This document shows positions 53,246 through 63,059 of a stretch of DNA of 64,000 nt, in pieces; positions within the stretch are counted from its first letter, which is position 1; every line of letters starts with the position of its first letter. The stretch lies in assembly GCA_012103255.1 (NCBI GenBank), contig WLXD01000005.1, forward strand, positions 319,314 through 383,313. The letters are read 5' to 3'. The notes beneath the pieces were generated by a model that worked only from the letters and a program-made list of their open reading frames with translations, had not been told where the DNA came from and did not search any database. The position numbers and the translations under genes are program-made. Source of the DNA: Acidobacteriota bacterium (GTDB lineage Bacteria; Acidobacteriota; UBA890; WLXD01).

Positions 53246-55212
53246 AGTCGACCGGCCTGATCGGCATCGATACAGGGGGGACGTTCACGGACGTCGTCTA
53301 TCAGCTTGTTGACGGTTCGATTCGCGTCTTCAAGGTGCCCTCGACGCCGAGTGATCCCTCACAGGCGGTGCTTTCCGGACTGGAGTCTTCGGGCATCGAA
53401 GAGCCGGAACTCGTACACGGTTCCACGGTGGCTACCAACGCACTGCTCGAGCGGGCCGGCGCGCGCTGTGCGCTCGTGACAACCGCGGGGTTCGAAGACC
53501 TGCTCCTCATCGGCCGACAAACCCGGGGGGACATCTACGACCTGGACGTTGAGAAGCCTGACCCGCTTGTGCCATCTAGCGCTTGTTTCGGCCTGAACGA
53601 GCGGATCGGCCCGCAGGGTGAAGTCATCGTTGCGTTGGAGTCCAGCGAATGCACTGAGATTGCCACTCGTATTGCTCGGGAAGGCTACGACTCAGTTGCG
53701 ATCTGCCTCCTTCACTCCTACGCGAACCCATCGCATGAACTGGCAATGGCGGCCGCGCTACGAAGTGCCGGTGTCTCCTACGTTTCGGCCTCCTGCGAGG
53801 TACTTCCCGAGTTTCGAGAGTTCGAGCGTTGCAGCACGACGACCGTCAACGCCTACGTCGGGCCGGTCATGGACCGGTACCTGGAGAATCTGGAGCGCGC
53901 GGTTGGCTCCGGGGTGCGGATCATGCAGAGCAACGGTGGTGCCCTCAGTCTCAAAGTAGCTCGGGAACGGGCCGTCGAAACCGTGTTGTCCGGGCCGGCC
54001 GGCGGGGTTGTTGGCGCCCACGCGCTCGCGAGCGCCGCCGGCTTCGATGACATCGTCACGTTCGATATGGGCGGCACGAGCACGGACGTAAGCCTGTGCT
54101 CCGGCGTGCCGAGCCGAACGGGCGAGTCCTCCCTGGAGGGGATTCCCATCCGGGTGACCATGCTCGACATCCACACGGTTGGCGCGGGTGGAGGCTCAGT
54201 GGCTTGGGCCGATCCCGCCGGCGGGTTGCGCGTCGGACCACGGAGTGCCGGGGCCAACCCCGGACCCGCGTGCTACGGCCAGGGCGGACGATCTGCCACC
54301 GTCACGGACGCGAACCTATATCTCGGTCGCCTCTCCCCGGACCACTTCCTCGGCGGGACCCGGGATCTCGATTGCGGAGCGGCTCGGACGGCGATTGAGG
54401 CCATCGCGCAGGAAGTGGGTGGCGGTCCGTCTGAAGTTGCCGCCGGCATCGTTACCATTGCCAACAGCCGGATGGAGGGTGCGATCAGGGTCATATCCGT
54501 CGAGCGCGGCCACGACCCACGCGACTTCACCTTGGTGTGTTTCGGCGGCGCTGGTGGGCTGCACGCCGCTGAGCTGGCCGCGTCTCTCCACATGCCCCGA
54601 GTTCTGGTGCCTCCCGACCCGGGGACGCTCTCCGCCTACGGAATGTTGCTCGCCGACATCGTGCGGGACTACTCGCGTACGCACATCGCGTTCATGCATG
54701 AGCTCAATACGGCCGACACGGATTCGCTATTTGAGGAACTCGAGGGGCAGGCCCGCGTGGAGGTCGACTCCCGGGCGCTGCGCCTGGAACGTACGGCCGA
54801 TCTCCGCTATCACGGCCAGGGATTCGAATTGAGCGTGCCATGGCACGAGGACTCGGTGGACACGTTCCACCGCATGCATTCCGATCGCTACGGATACGCG
54901 GACCGAAGCCGTGACGTGGAGGTCGTTACGCTGCGCGTACGCGCGACGGTTCCTGCCGGCGTCGAAGTGCCGCTCCCCGGAGTGATCGCGGAGGATGTGG
55001 TGGCGGCGACTCCGGCAAGCATCACTTCAACGAGATTCGGCGATGAGGACCTACCGACGCCAGTGTACGAGCGAACGACGTTGCAGCCCGGGGCGCGTCT
55101 GGCAGGTCCCGCGGTAGTGGCCGAGTACTCCTCAACGACCGTGATTCCGCCGGATTGGGACGGCCGTGTCGACGAATTCTGCAATCTTGTTCTGGAGCGC
55201 AACGATGCTTGA
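53242..55212 (+). CDS. hyuA: Hydantoinase/5-oxoprolinase subunit A
   Basis: The 656-aa protein starts at TTG 53242, overlapping the peptidase stop. It has the ASKHA ATP-binding motifs IGIDTGGTFTDVV and TFDMGGTSTDVS, and further HGSTVATNALLER. With HyuB it hydrolyses 5-oxoproline or (N-methyl)hydantoins with ATP. The substrate cannot be told from sequence. It overlaps hyuB by eight bases. Confidence 0.92.
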   Translation: MKSTGLIGIDTGGTFTDVVYQLVDGSIRVFKVPSTPSDPSQAVLSGLESSGIEEPELVHGSTVATNALLERAGARCALVTTAGFEDLLLIGRQTRGDIYDLDVEKPDPLVPSSACFGLNERIGPQGEVIVALESSECTEIATRIAREGYDSVAICLLHSYANPSHELAMAAALRSAGVSYVSASCEVLPEFREFERCSTTTVNAYVGPVMDRYLENLERAVGSGVRIMQSNGGALSLKVARERAVETVLSGPAGGVVGAHALASAAGFDDIVTFDMGGTSTDVSLCSGVPSRTGESSLEGIPIRVTMLDIHTVGAGGGSVAWADPAGGLRVGPRSAGANPGPACYGQGGRSATVTDANLYLGRLSPDHFLGGTRDLDCGAARTAIEAIAQEVGGGPSEVAAGIVTIANSRMEGAIRVISVERGHDPRDFTLVCFGGAGGLHAAELAASLHMPRVLVPPDPGTLSAYGMLLADIVRDYSRTHIAFMHELNTADTDSLFEELEGQARVEVDSRALRLERTADLRYHGQGFELSVPWHEDSVDTFHRMHSDRYGYADRSRDVEVVTLRVRATVPAGVEVPLPGVIAEDVVAATPASITSTRFGDEDLPTPVYERTTLQPGARLAGPAVVAEYSSTTVIPPDWDGRVDEFCNLVLERNDA

Positions 55213-56782
55213 GCAGGTGCAGCTTGAGGTCTTCCGCAATCTGTTCCATTCGATTGCTGAGGAGATGGGCGTTGCGCTGTGTCGCACTGCCTTCTCGCCG
55301 AACATCAAGGAGCGCAGGGACTACTCCTGCGCGATCTTCGACGCCGATGGGCACACGGTTGCCCAGGGCGATCACATGCCGGTCCATCTGGGATCGATGC
55401 CGATGTCCGTGGCCGCCGCCATCGAGGCAATCGACATGGCCGCCGGAGACGTGGTGATCGTCAATGATCCTTTCCAGGGAGGCACCCACCTCCCGGATAT
55501 CACCCTCGTACAGCCCGTTTTCGTTGAGGGGCACCATCGCGCGGCGTTCTATGTGGCCAACCGCGCGCATCACTCGGACGTGGGAGGCATCAGCCCAGGC
55601 TCGATGCCCCTGGCGACGAGCATCTATCAGGAAGGCATTCGGATACCACCGATGCATCTCGTCCGGTCCGGCGTTGTGGTGGAAGAAGCGATGAAGCTGA
55701 TTCTCGCTAACGTCCGAACGCCCGTGGAACGCGAAGGTGATCTCACGGCTCAGATTGCCTCGAACCGCACAGGCGAGCGACGTCTCCTGGAGTTGGTTGA
55801 TCGGTATTCCCTACCCACGGTCGCGGAGGCGATGGGCCAACTGCAGGACTACGCCGAGCGATTGACGCGTGAGGCAATCCGCGGAATGGCCAACGGCAGG
55901 TTCGTTTTCGAGGACGCCATGGATGACGATGGGTTCGGCAACGGTCCCCTACCCATCCGCGTGGCGATCGAAGTTGAGGACGAGAACGTCACCGTGGACT
56001 TTGCAGGGACGGCCCCGCAGACAGCGGGGAGCATCAACGCCGTTTCAGCGATCACAGTGTCCGCCGTCTTCTATTGCTTCAGGGTGATCGTCGATTGGCC
56101 GATTCCCACCAACCACGGCACTCTCCGCCCGCTCTCGGTCAAGATTCCTGCCGGCTCCCTGCTCGACGCAAGGCCGCCGGCAGCGGTGGCGGCTGGCAAC
56201 GTCGAGACATCGCAGCGCATCGTCGACACGGTTCTGGGAGCCATGGCCCAGGCGCTGCCTGGTGTGATTCCGGCCGCCAGTAGCGGCACAATGAACAACC
56301 TGACCATCGGCGGTGTGGATCCGCGTGATGGTCGGCAGTACGCGTACTACGAGACGACTGCCGGAGGGATGGGGGCGAGGCCCGGGGCGTCCGGTCTCGA
56401 CGCGACGCATACCCATATGACCAACAGTCTCAACACGCCGGTTGAGGCTCTCGAACACAGCTACCCGTTCCGTGTCCGACGGTATGGTGTCCGTCGAGGG
56501 AGTGGCGGACTAGGCCGTCATCGAGGCGGCGATGGAATCCGGCGGGACATCGAGATCCTAGGCGACGCGCGTGTCACCGTTCTCGCCGACCGACGCGAGT
56601 CGAGCCCCTACGGTCTTGCGGGTGGTCAACACGGCGCGCCTGGCCGAACCGTTCTGGTCGACGATGGGCACGATCGCGACCTGCCCGGAAAGTGTTCCCT
56701 GGACGTTAAACGGGGCGCTGTTGTAAGCCTCCGCACTCCAGGCGGCGGTGGTTTCGGTGCCGCGGGTGAAGATTCGAGCTAG
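55205..56782 (+). CDS. hyuB: Hydantoinase/5-oxoprolinase subunit B
   Basis: The 525-aa protein starts at ATG 55205. Family motifs include ERRDYSCAIFDADG, VIVNDPFQGGTHLPDI, NRAHHSDVGG and GNVETSQRIVD. It forms the catalytic complex with HyuA. It ends tail-to-tail with fumC, overlapping by four bases. Confidence 0.93.
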   Translation: MLEQVQLEVFRNLFHSIAEEMGVALCRTAFSPNIKERRDYSCAIFDADGHTVAQGDHMPVHLGSMPMSVAAAIEAIDMAAGDVVIVNDPFQGGTHLPDITLVQPVFVEGHHRAAFYVANRAHHSDVGGISPGSMPLATSIYQEGIRIPPMHLVRSGVVVEEAMKLILANVRTPVEREGDLTAQIASNRTGERRLLELVDRYSLPTVAEAMGQLQDYAERLTREAIRGMANGRFVFEDAMDDDGFGNGPLPIRVAIEVEDENVTVDFAGTAPQTAGSINAVSAITVSAVFYCFRVIVDWPIPTNHGTLRPLSVKIPAGSLLDARPPAAVAAGNVETSQRIVDTVLGAMAQALPGVIPAASSGTMNNLTIGGVDPRDGRQYAYYETTAGGMGARPGASGLDATHTHMTNSLNTPVEALEHSYPFRVRRYGVRRGSGGLGRHRGGDGIRRDIEILGDARVTVLADRRESSPYGLAGGQHGAPGRTVLVDDGHDRDLPGKCSLDVKRGAVVSLRTPGGGGFGAAGEDSS

Positions 56783-58185
56783 GCGGAGTCGGGCTCTGTC
56801 ATGCTCCACGGGTCCAGAACGGCAGCGAGTTCGTCCGCCGGCAGTACGGACTGCTCTTCGCACACCTCGCGAACCGTCTTACCGGTCTTGAAGGCCTCCT
56901 TGGCAATGTCCGCAGCTCGGTCGTATCCGATCACCGGCGCGAGCGACGTGACCATCGCGAGCGAGCCCTCAACGAGTCCCTTGGCTCGTTCGGCATCGAC
57001 TTCGATTCCTTCGATGCACCGTGTGGCGAAGTTGTCCGCGGAGGTGGCTAGGAGGGCGATCGACTCGAGGAGATTCGAGGCGATCACGGGAAGCATCGTG
57101 TTGAGCTCGAAGAATCCCCACTGACCCGCCGCTGTGATGGTGGCATCGTTGCCGATCACCTGAGTGCCCACCTGAATGACGGACTCAGCGATCACGGGAT
57201 TGACCTTACCCGGCATGATCGACGAGCCGGGAGCAACCGGCGGCAGAATAATCTCGCCCAGTCCGCAGCGCGGGCCCGAGCCGAGGAGGCGGATGTCGTT
57301 GGCGATCTTGATGAGGCTAACGGCGATCGTCTTGAGCGCGCCGCTCACCTCGACGGCAGCGTCCTGCGCGCCCTGGGCTTCGAAGTGATTCTGCGCCTCC
57401 GTGAATTCAGCCGGTGACGCGTCGCTGAGTCGCGACGCAACCCGAGCACCAAATTCAGCGTGGGTGTTGATCCCCGTACCCACGGCGGTGCCGCCTTGCG
57501 CGAGTTCGCCGAGTCGTCCGAGACAGCTCTCGATGCGCTCTGCGCCGAGTTCGATCTGACGGGCGTAGCCGGAGAACTCCTGGCCGAGACGCACTGGAGT
57601 CGCGTCCTGAAGATGTGTGCGGCCGATCTTCACGTGCTTGTCGAAGCTATTCGCTTTCTCGTCCAGTGACCCGTAGAGGCGCGCGAGGGCCGGGAGCAGG
57701 TCCTCCACCAGCGCTTCGGCGGCAGCCACATGGATGGCCGTTGGGATGACGTCGTTCGAGGATTGGCCCTGGTTCACGTGGTCGTTCGGATGCACGAGCT
57801 TGCTGCCAACCTCGCCACCCATGAGCTCGGTTGCCCGGTTGGCGATGACTTCATTCGCGTTCATGTTCGTGGACGTACCGGAACCCGTCTGGTAGATGTC
57901 CAGGACGAAGTGATCGTCGAGTTCACCTTCAATGACCTCGCGCGCGGCGCTCCTGATGGCCTCGGTGATGTCGTCGGAGAGCCCGCCGAGTTCGTGATTC
58001 ACCTCTGCAGCAGCCATCTTGATCATTCCGAGTGCCCGCACGAAGCGTCTCGGGAAGCGGCGCCCGCTGATCGGAAAGTTCAGAACCGCGCGTTGCGTCT
58101 GGGCGCCGTAGTAGGCGTCGGCCGGAACTTCCATGTTTCCCATGGAGTCGCTCTCGAGCCGTGTTTTCGCCGTGTCGTCGCTCAT
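56779..58185 (-). CDS. fumC: Class II fumarate hydratase
   Basis: The 468-aa enzyme interconverts fumarate and malate. It has the superfamily signature GSSIMPGKVNP (residues 320-330), the TGSGTSTNMNANEV block and the GRTHLQDATP catalytic-histidine region. ATG 58185 follows AGGAGAG. A TAGAAT at 58227-58222 is the probable -10. Confidence 0.96.
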   Translation of the reverse strand: MSDDTAKTRLESDSMGNMEVPADAYYGAQTQRAVLNFPISGRRFPRRFVRALGMIKMAAAEVNHELGGLSDDITEAIRSAAREVIEGELDDHFVLDIYQTGSGTSTNMNANEVIANRATELMGGEVGSKLVHPNDHVNQGQSSNDVIPTAIHVAAAEALVEDLLPALARLYGSLDEKANSFDKHVKIGRTHLQDATPVRLGQEFSGYARQIELGAERIESCLGRLGELAQGGTAVGTGINTHAEFGARVASRLSDASPAEFTEAQNHFEAQGAQDAAVEVSGALKTIAVSLIKIANDIRLLGSGPRCGLGEIILPPVAPGSSIMPGKVNPVIAESVIQVGTQVIGNDATITAAGQWGFFELNTMLPVIASNLLESIALLATSADNFATRCIEGIEVDAERAKGLVEGSLAMVTSLAPVIGYDRAADIAKEAFKTGKTVREVCEEQSVLPADELAAVLDPWSMTEPDSA

Positions 58186-58221
58186 CCTGATCTCTCCTGG
58201 TGTATTGCGGGCTACGACTCA

Positions 58222-58227
58222 ATTCTA
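58222..58227 (-). promoter_or_regulatory. Candidate -10 element for fumC
   Basis: TAGAAT on the minus strand is 37 bases upstream of the fumC ATG. There is no clear -35. Confidence 0.4.
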
Positions 58228-58369
58228 CGGACAATCCAGCTAGCGCGCCTGCTTCGATCACGGCGGCCAGGCACGGTCATGCGCGCCCAGGCGCTGCGAA
58301 ACCCGCGCTTCCTTCCGGTATCCTGCTCAGGACCCGTTCCGTGTTCAACGACTACCCAGTAGAGGGCCC

Positions 58370-58780
58370 ATGCAAGGGATGACTCCCTCCCGGCTCACGT
58401 TCCTCGCCCCGGCGATCGTGTGCCTCGCGGTGGCCCTGGTCATGGGTCTGCAGCTGACGCGGCAGATGCGCGAGGACCTGTACTGGACGCCCGCCGCGGA
58501 TGCGCCTGGATTGGCCGACGCCCGCGCACGTGCGGAGGTTCTTGTTGAAGGTGAACTCTTCGAGGAACTGATCGAAGCTGGACGGGTCCGCGTGGACGGG
58601 CGCCCAATGGGAAGCGACCAGGTCCAAGTCCGATTCAACAACATCGATACCGTTACGCGGGCGCAGATGATCATCCTGGCTGCTGCCACTGGCGCAGGAG
58701 TTGCGATGCTGATCGCAGCAATGCTTCTGCCGGCGCGTGAGCGCCGACGCCGCGTCGTTGACGAGGATCCACCGGGATGA
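58370..58780 (+). CDS. Small two-helix membrane protein, first gene of a BON/HhH operon
   Basis: The 136-aa product has membrane helices near residues 9-28 and 98-117, a periplasmic loop with a short amphipathic and charged region, and a basic cytoplasmic tail (ARERRRRVVDE). A TATCCT at 58319-58324 may be its -10. The stop overlaps the next start (ATGA at 58777). I do not recognise a family; the arrangement suggests assembly with the next two membrane proteins. Confidence 0.72.
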   Translation: MQGMTPSRLTFLAPAIVCLAVALVMGLQLTRQMREDLYWTPAADAPGLADARARAEVLVEGELFEELIEAGRVRVDGRPMGSDQVQVRFNNIDTVTRAQMIILAAATGAGVAMLIAAMLLPARERRRRVVDEDPPG

Positions 58781-59484
58781 CACGACGACGGTTCTACGGG
58801 ATGTGCGCTTTTCTTGCGCTGGCTCTGGGGATTGCCATGGTGGCCTCGGCTCGAGGAATCGAACAACGCTTGTTGCTGGCCGGGCAGGCCGCGATAGCCC
58901 AAGCGAACATTCCTTACTACGACCTGGAAATCGATGGCCGCGATGCAGTGGTCGGCGGTTTCATTGCAGAAGGCACCGACGTCGAAACACTGCGACGGAC
59001 GCTGCAGAGAGTTAATGGCATTCGCGAGGTTCGACTCGAGGGTGTCGTCGGCCGCCTGGCGGACTCCGACCTCCGGGCCCAGACCCTGCCCGAGGCTCGA
59101 GCGACGATCGAAGCCGAGTTGCGGATCTATGGTGCCGGATGCCTGATTCGGATGAACGGGAGCGTCCCCGACAACGGTTTCGTCGACGAGCTTCAGGCTG
59201 CCTTTGTTGACAGCGAGCTCTGCGGACCGGTTGAGGCATCGCTGCGTGCGAATGACTCCGTGAAATCTGCAGCCTGGACAGACGATGCCCGGACGATTGT
59301 CGAGATCGTTACTTCGATGCGGGGAATCTACCGGCTCACCGCGTACGGAAGCACGATCCGGGTATTTGGGGCATCGCAGTCGGACTCGGTATTGGATCGA
59401 CTCGATGAACTTTCTGCGAAGCTCAGCGGTGTGGACTTTCAGCTCGTGGCCTCGCGGGGCGACTCTTCTGGTGGCGCGCCATGA
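58777..59484 (+). CDS. Membrane-anchored BON-like protein
   Basis: The 235-aa product has an N-terminal membrane helix (residues 6-25) and a periplasmic part with BON-like repeats: VVGGFIAEGTDVETLRRTLQRVNGIREV, a second (GCLIRMNGSVPDNGFVDEL), and possibly a third near the C-terminus (RVFGASQSDSVLDRLDEL). BON domains bind phospholipid or assist OmpA-type envelope proteins; OmpA-like peptidoglycan binding is not seen here. Two Cys could form a disulfide. It is coupled to both neighbours. Confidence 0.72.
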   Translation: MTRRRFYGMCAFLALALGIAMVASARGIEQRLLLAGQAAIAQANIPYYDLEIDGRDAVVGGFIAEGTDVETLRRTLQRVNGIREVRLEGVVGRLADSDLRAQTLPEARATIEAELRIYGAGCLIRMNGSVPDNGFVDELQAAFVDSELCGPVEASLRANDSVKSAAWTDDARTIVEIVTSMRGIYRLTAYGSTIRVFGASQSDSVLDRLDELSAKLSGVDFQLVASRGDSSGGAP

Positions 59485-60731
59485 CCTGGTTGTTGGGGCA
59501 GATCGGACTGGCGCTGTTGCTCGCGCTGTTGGCGGGCTGGTTCCTGGGCTGGTTTCTTCGCGCCTTCCGTGACCAGGACTCGGTGGAAGACCTCCGCCAG
59601 ACGATGCTCGCCACCAAGGACGTGAATGAGCGAGAACTGAGCGAGTGCCGCCGACGCGTGGAAGAACTCGAAGCCGAACAACGGGCACGCCCTGCTCCCG
59701 AGCGGGATCGCCGGATGGCCATCACGAGCGGGCACGCGGACGCGACTGGAACGCAGCCTGCGGAGGCTCAAGTCAATCTGCGAGCGGTCAGTACCCCGGA
59801 TGCGCCACCAGAGGCCGAGGCGACTCCGGAATCGATTGAAGTCGACGCCACCGCGGATGACGAGGCAGACGGGAGCGACGGAGCAGAGGCGACGATCGCG
59901 CTGGGCGCTGAGGAGGCTCTTCGCCGCACTCTCCCCTACTCAGACGCACCGCCCCAGGTCGCTGCTGTTGAGCGCGAACGTCGCCGCGAAGCGGAGGATG
60001 CCCTGCGTCGCAAGACCGCGGCGGTTTTGTCTCTTCAGGCGGAGATCGAAGCCTTGCGCGATGCCACATCAGGCAAGGCCTCCGAAATCGCCGCGCTCGA
60101 GGAGCAACTCGCTGCGGCCTCCGCCGCGGGCGGCGAGCTAGAGGCGGCTCAAGCACGGTCCCGGGAACTCAGCGTAGAACTGGAGCGCATGCGATCAGAG
60201 GCCGAGTTGGCTCGCCGCGATCTCGGTGCAGGCGAGAATGAAGTCCAGAAACTGAAAGGTGACCTCGACTCCCGCGACAAGCGTCTCAACGAGCTACGCA
60301 ATCGCCTGGGTCAACTCGAAACGGCACGTGCTCAGCTCGAGCCCTCGCCAGGTGCGGACCCGACCGGCGCGTCCGAGGTTCAGGAGATGCGGCGAGCTCT
60401 GCAACGACAGATCGAGCGCAATCGAAAGCAGGAGGCGGTTCACCGTGCGGTTGTCCGGCAGCTGAAGTCGGAACACGAGGTCGCGCCGGAGGCGTCGATC
60501 CCATCGGTCGAGATGACCCGATCGGACGAACTGAGCCGCATCCGCGGCATCGGTGCGGGGTTCGCCCGAGCGCTACACGCGGCTGGAGTGTCGAACTTCG
60601 GTCAGATCGGCGCCTGGAACCAGGATGACGTCGAGCGCTTCGCCACACTGCTCGGCACCCATGCGAAACGCATCCGCAACGACCGATGGATCGAGCAGGC
60701 CCGCGAGCTGTCGCAGGGTGGTTCGGACTAG
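59481..60731 (+). CDS. Membrane-anchored coiled-coil protein with a C-terminal HhH domain
   Basis: The 416-aa product has an N-terminal membrane helix (residues 5-27), a disordered acidic stretch (about 70-140), a long Ala/Glu/Arg coiled coil (about 155-320) and a C-terminal domain of about 60 residues: LSRIRGIGAGFARALHAAGV...DVERFATLLG. The RIRGIGxxFAxxLxxxG pattern is a helix-hairpin-helix, usually DNA- or RNA-binding and often fused at the C-terminus of membrane or ribosomal-protein homologues. Topology predicts the coil and HhH in the cytoplasm, so a membrane-to-DNA tether is possible. Convergent with the NCS2 gene. Confidence 0.78.
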   Translation: MTWLLGQIGLALLLALLAGWFLGWFLRAFRDQDSVEDLRQTMLATKDVNERELSECRRRVEELEAEQRARPAPERDRRMAITSGHADATGTQPAEAQVNLRAVSTPDAPPEAEATPESIEVDATADDEADGSDGAEATIALGAEEALRRTLPYSDAPPQVAAVERERRREAEDALRRKTAAVLSLQAEIEALRDATSGKASEIAALEEQLAAASAAGGELEAAQARSRELSVELERMRSEAELARRDLGAGENEVQKLKGDLDSRDKRLNELRNRLGQLETARAQLEPSPGADPTGASEVQEMRRALQRQIERNRKQEAVHRAVVRQLKSEHEVAPEASIPSVEMTRSDELSRIRGIGAGFARALHAAGVSNFGQIGAWNQDDVERFATLLGTHAKRIRNDRWIEQARELSQGGSD

Positions 60732-62117
60732 CCGCCGATCGAACTCCGAACGAATACGAAGTAGCCGATCAGCAGCGTCGCAATGATCCGAGACGCTAGA
60801 CCCGCCTCGCCGCTGCGGCCGGCGGCAATTTTGAGAATCGGATACGCAACGAGCCCCAGCGCGACTCCGTCCGCGATAGAGAAGGTCAGCGGGATTCCGA
60901 TGACGACCAGGAAGGCAGGGATGGCTTCGGTGGTGTCGTCCCAGTCGATCGCGCTGATCGCACGCATCATGAGCGCCCCGACGAGCACGAGGGCCGGCGC
61001 GGTGATCGGGGGGTAGCTGCCCACCATGCCGATCAGCGGAGTGAGTGGAAGCGCGAGCAGGAAAAGCAGTCCGGCAGTTGCAGCAGTAAGCCCGGTGCGA
61101 CCGCCCTGCTCTACACCGGCGGCACTCTCGACATAGCTCGTCACCGTGCTGGTTCCCAGAAAGGCGCCAAAGATCGTGCCACCGGCGTCAGCCAGGAAGG
61201 CGCGCCGAGCCCGCGGCAGCTCCCCGTCACGGAGCAGGCCGGCGCGCTGCGAAACCCCAACGAGCGTTCCCATCGTGTCGAAGACGTCCATGAAGAGCAC
61301 GAGAATCACCAAGGGGATCAACTGAACTGAAAGCGCTGCGGCGATATCGAACTGAAAAAGAGTTGCGGCTGGCGTAGGCGGAACGGCCAGCAAAGACGCG
61401 GCGGGCCGGAACTGCGTTTCCAGAAGCGACGCCCCTCCAGTACCGAGCCCCAGGCCCCGTGCAACCAAAGCCGCGGCGAGTCCGCTCCCCATGCCGAGCA
61501 ACAACGCGCCGGGAACCCTCCGCGCGAGCAGGATTCCCGTCACGACTAGACCAAGAAAGAAGATCGTGACGTCCGGCGACGCGACGTTGGGATTCAGCGT
61601 GACGGCGGTGCCCGGGTCCTTGAGAACGACGGTGGCGTTCTGCAGCCCGATGAAGGCGATGAAGATCCCGATCCCGGCACCGACGGCGCTCTTCAGGGAA
61701 GGGCTCATGGCCCGCATCACCTGTTCGCGAGCACCGCTGAGGGTCAACGCCAGGAACATGATTCCAGAGACGAGAACGACACCGAGAGCCGCACGCCACG
61801 GTTCCGGGTGTCCGGCCGCTGCGGCCGCCGGAATGATGGTGACGACGAAAAAAGTTCTGGCCCATGCCGGGCGCCAGCGCGATCGGGTAGCGGCCAACGA
61901 GCCCCATCAGGACCGATGCAAAGGCAGCGGACAGGCACGTCGCGGCTGTGACGGAGGCGAAGTCCATCCCCGTGGGAGTGCCCGTGAGCGCTCCGCTCAG
62001 CACGGCTGGCTGAACGAAGATGATGTACGCCATCGTCAGGAAGGTGGTCGCGCCGGCGAGCACCTCCGTGCGAACCGACGTGCCCGCTTCCTGAATCCGA
62101 AAGAGTCGTTCGAGCAT
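60728..62117 (-). pseudogene. NCS2-family purine/pyrimidine permease, frameshifted
   Basis: Two frames together make one NCS2 transporter of about 463 aa. The first, from ATG 62117, reads EVLAGATTFLTMAYIIFVQPAVLSG and ends its family match at ALAPGMGQNFF. The second continues with VVTIIPAAAAAGHPEPWRAALG to the C-terminus at 60728. The switch falls in a run of six A at 61848-61853 (T6 on the coding strand); removing one T, or adding two, joins the frames. This is the typical site of a homopolymer sequencing error, but mutation or slippage is possible. NCS2 proteins import xanthine, uric acid, guanine or adenine. Confidence 0.85.
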
Positions 62118-62197
62118 AGGCCTTGGATCGCGACGCGGCTGGGAACGGTCGCTATCTTACCCAAGCTCGACCGGGCGGCCGGCCTCGAGCGTGCCGA

Positions 62198-62791
62198 CTA
62201 ACGGTCGATGGCGACGATCACGAAGTCGGCTCGGCGATTCGCCTGCCAAGCAGATTCGTTGGATGCCTCGACGCTCGGGAGTTCTTCGCCGTAGGAAACA
62301 ACCTCGATCCGCTGAGGGTCGACACCGAGTTGCACGAGGGCGCTGCGCGCCGCTTCGGCTCTGCGTTCGCCGAGATCGAGGTTATAGCGGCGAGTACCAC
62401 GCTCGTCGCAGTGGCCCTCGACAATGATCCGTGCGTTCGGATTCTCCCGGAGCCAGGCGGCGTTCGCTTCGATGACGCTTCGCTGAGTCGAACCCACCGA
62501 GTCGGAATCGTAGGCGAAGTGAACAGCTTGCAGAACGCCCATACGGTTGAGATCGGCGGCGCTCAACGCGTCCATCGGATCCGATGCAGTCCATTCATCG
62601 GAGGCTTCGGCCGTAGGCATCGCAACAGGGGCCGGCGGTGGTCGTCGCACCACGCGACTCGACGCACCACCCTCCAAACGTCCATCCGGCCAGTTGCCAC
62701 GCACGACGGAACGGCCCGGTGCGCAGGCTGTGGCGATGGTGAGGAGGGCTAGGAGTGCTGCATATGTGCGGTACGAACGTGCGGGCGTCAT
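62198..62791 (-). CDS. pal: Peptidoglycan-associated lipoprotein Pal
   Basis: The 197-aa lipoprotein starts at ATG 62791 (CGGAG upstream); the lipobox IATAC gives Cys23. The linker is Pro/Ala-rich. The OmpA-like peptidoglycan-binding domain covers about residues 90-197 with VHFAYDSDSV, VEGHCDERGTRRYNLDLGERRA and the conserved SYGEE. Pal anchors the outer membrane to the cell wall with Tol. No tolB/tolR genes adjoin it here, which differs from the usual tol-pal operon. Confidence 0.93.
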   Translation of the reverse strand: MTPARSYRTYAALLALLTIATACAPGRSVVRGNWPDGRLEGGASSRVVRRPPPAPVAMPTAEASDEWTASDPMDALSAADLNRMGVLQAVHFAYDSDSVGSTQRSVIEANAAWLRENPNARIIVEGHCDERGTRRYNLDLGERRAEAARSALVQLGVDPQRIEVVSYGEELPSVEASNESAWQANRRADFVIVAIDR

Positions 62792-63059
62792 CTCGATACT
62801 CCGTGAGGACAGAACTTCTGACGGGCGGTCTCGCCCTTGTCCTTCGCTTCGCATGGTGCGGGCACAAGGCACTACGCGTCATCCCCCTAGCAACGCGACT
62901 GGAGAGCCGGGTGGTCAGATGCGGCCTGAGCGAACCCTTGATGGCAGGGACCTTCGCAACCTAAGTCGTCGTCAAGCGGCTGAGGCTCTTGCAACCTGCC
63001 GGCGCATCACATATTCAGTGGTGTACACCATCGCGGACGCTGGCGAACAGGAGTCGGAC
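62792..63059. promoter_or_regulatory. Divergent intergenic region between pal and the RDD gene
   Basis: This 268-bp region holds the promoters of both genes. On the plus strand TTGCAA (62989-62994) and TATTCA (63012-63017) are 17 bp apart, a possible weak sigma-70 promoter for the RDD gene. No ORF of note is seen. Confidence 0.4.

Noticed and set aside
58345..59688. 447-codon open frame on the minus strand
   Set aside because: Spans three overlapping plus-strand genes with ATGA couplings and membrane helices; Arg-rich shadow.
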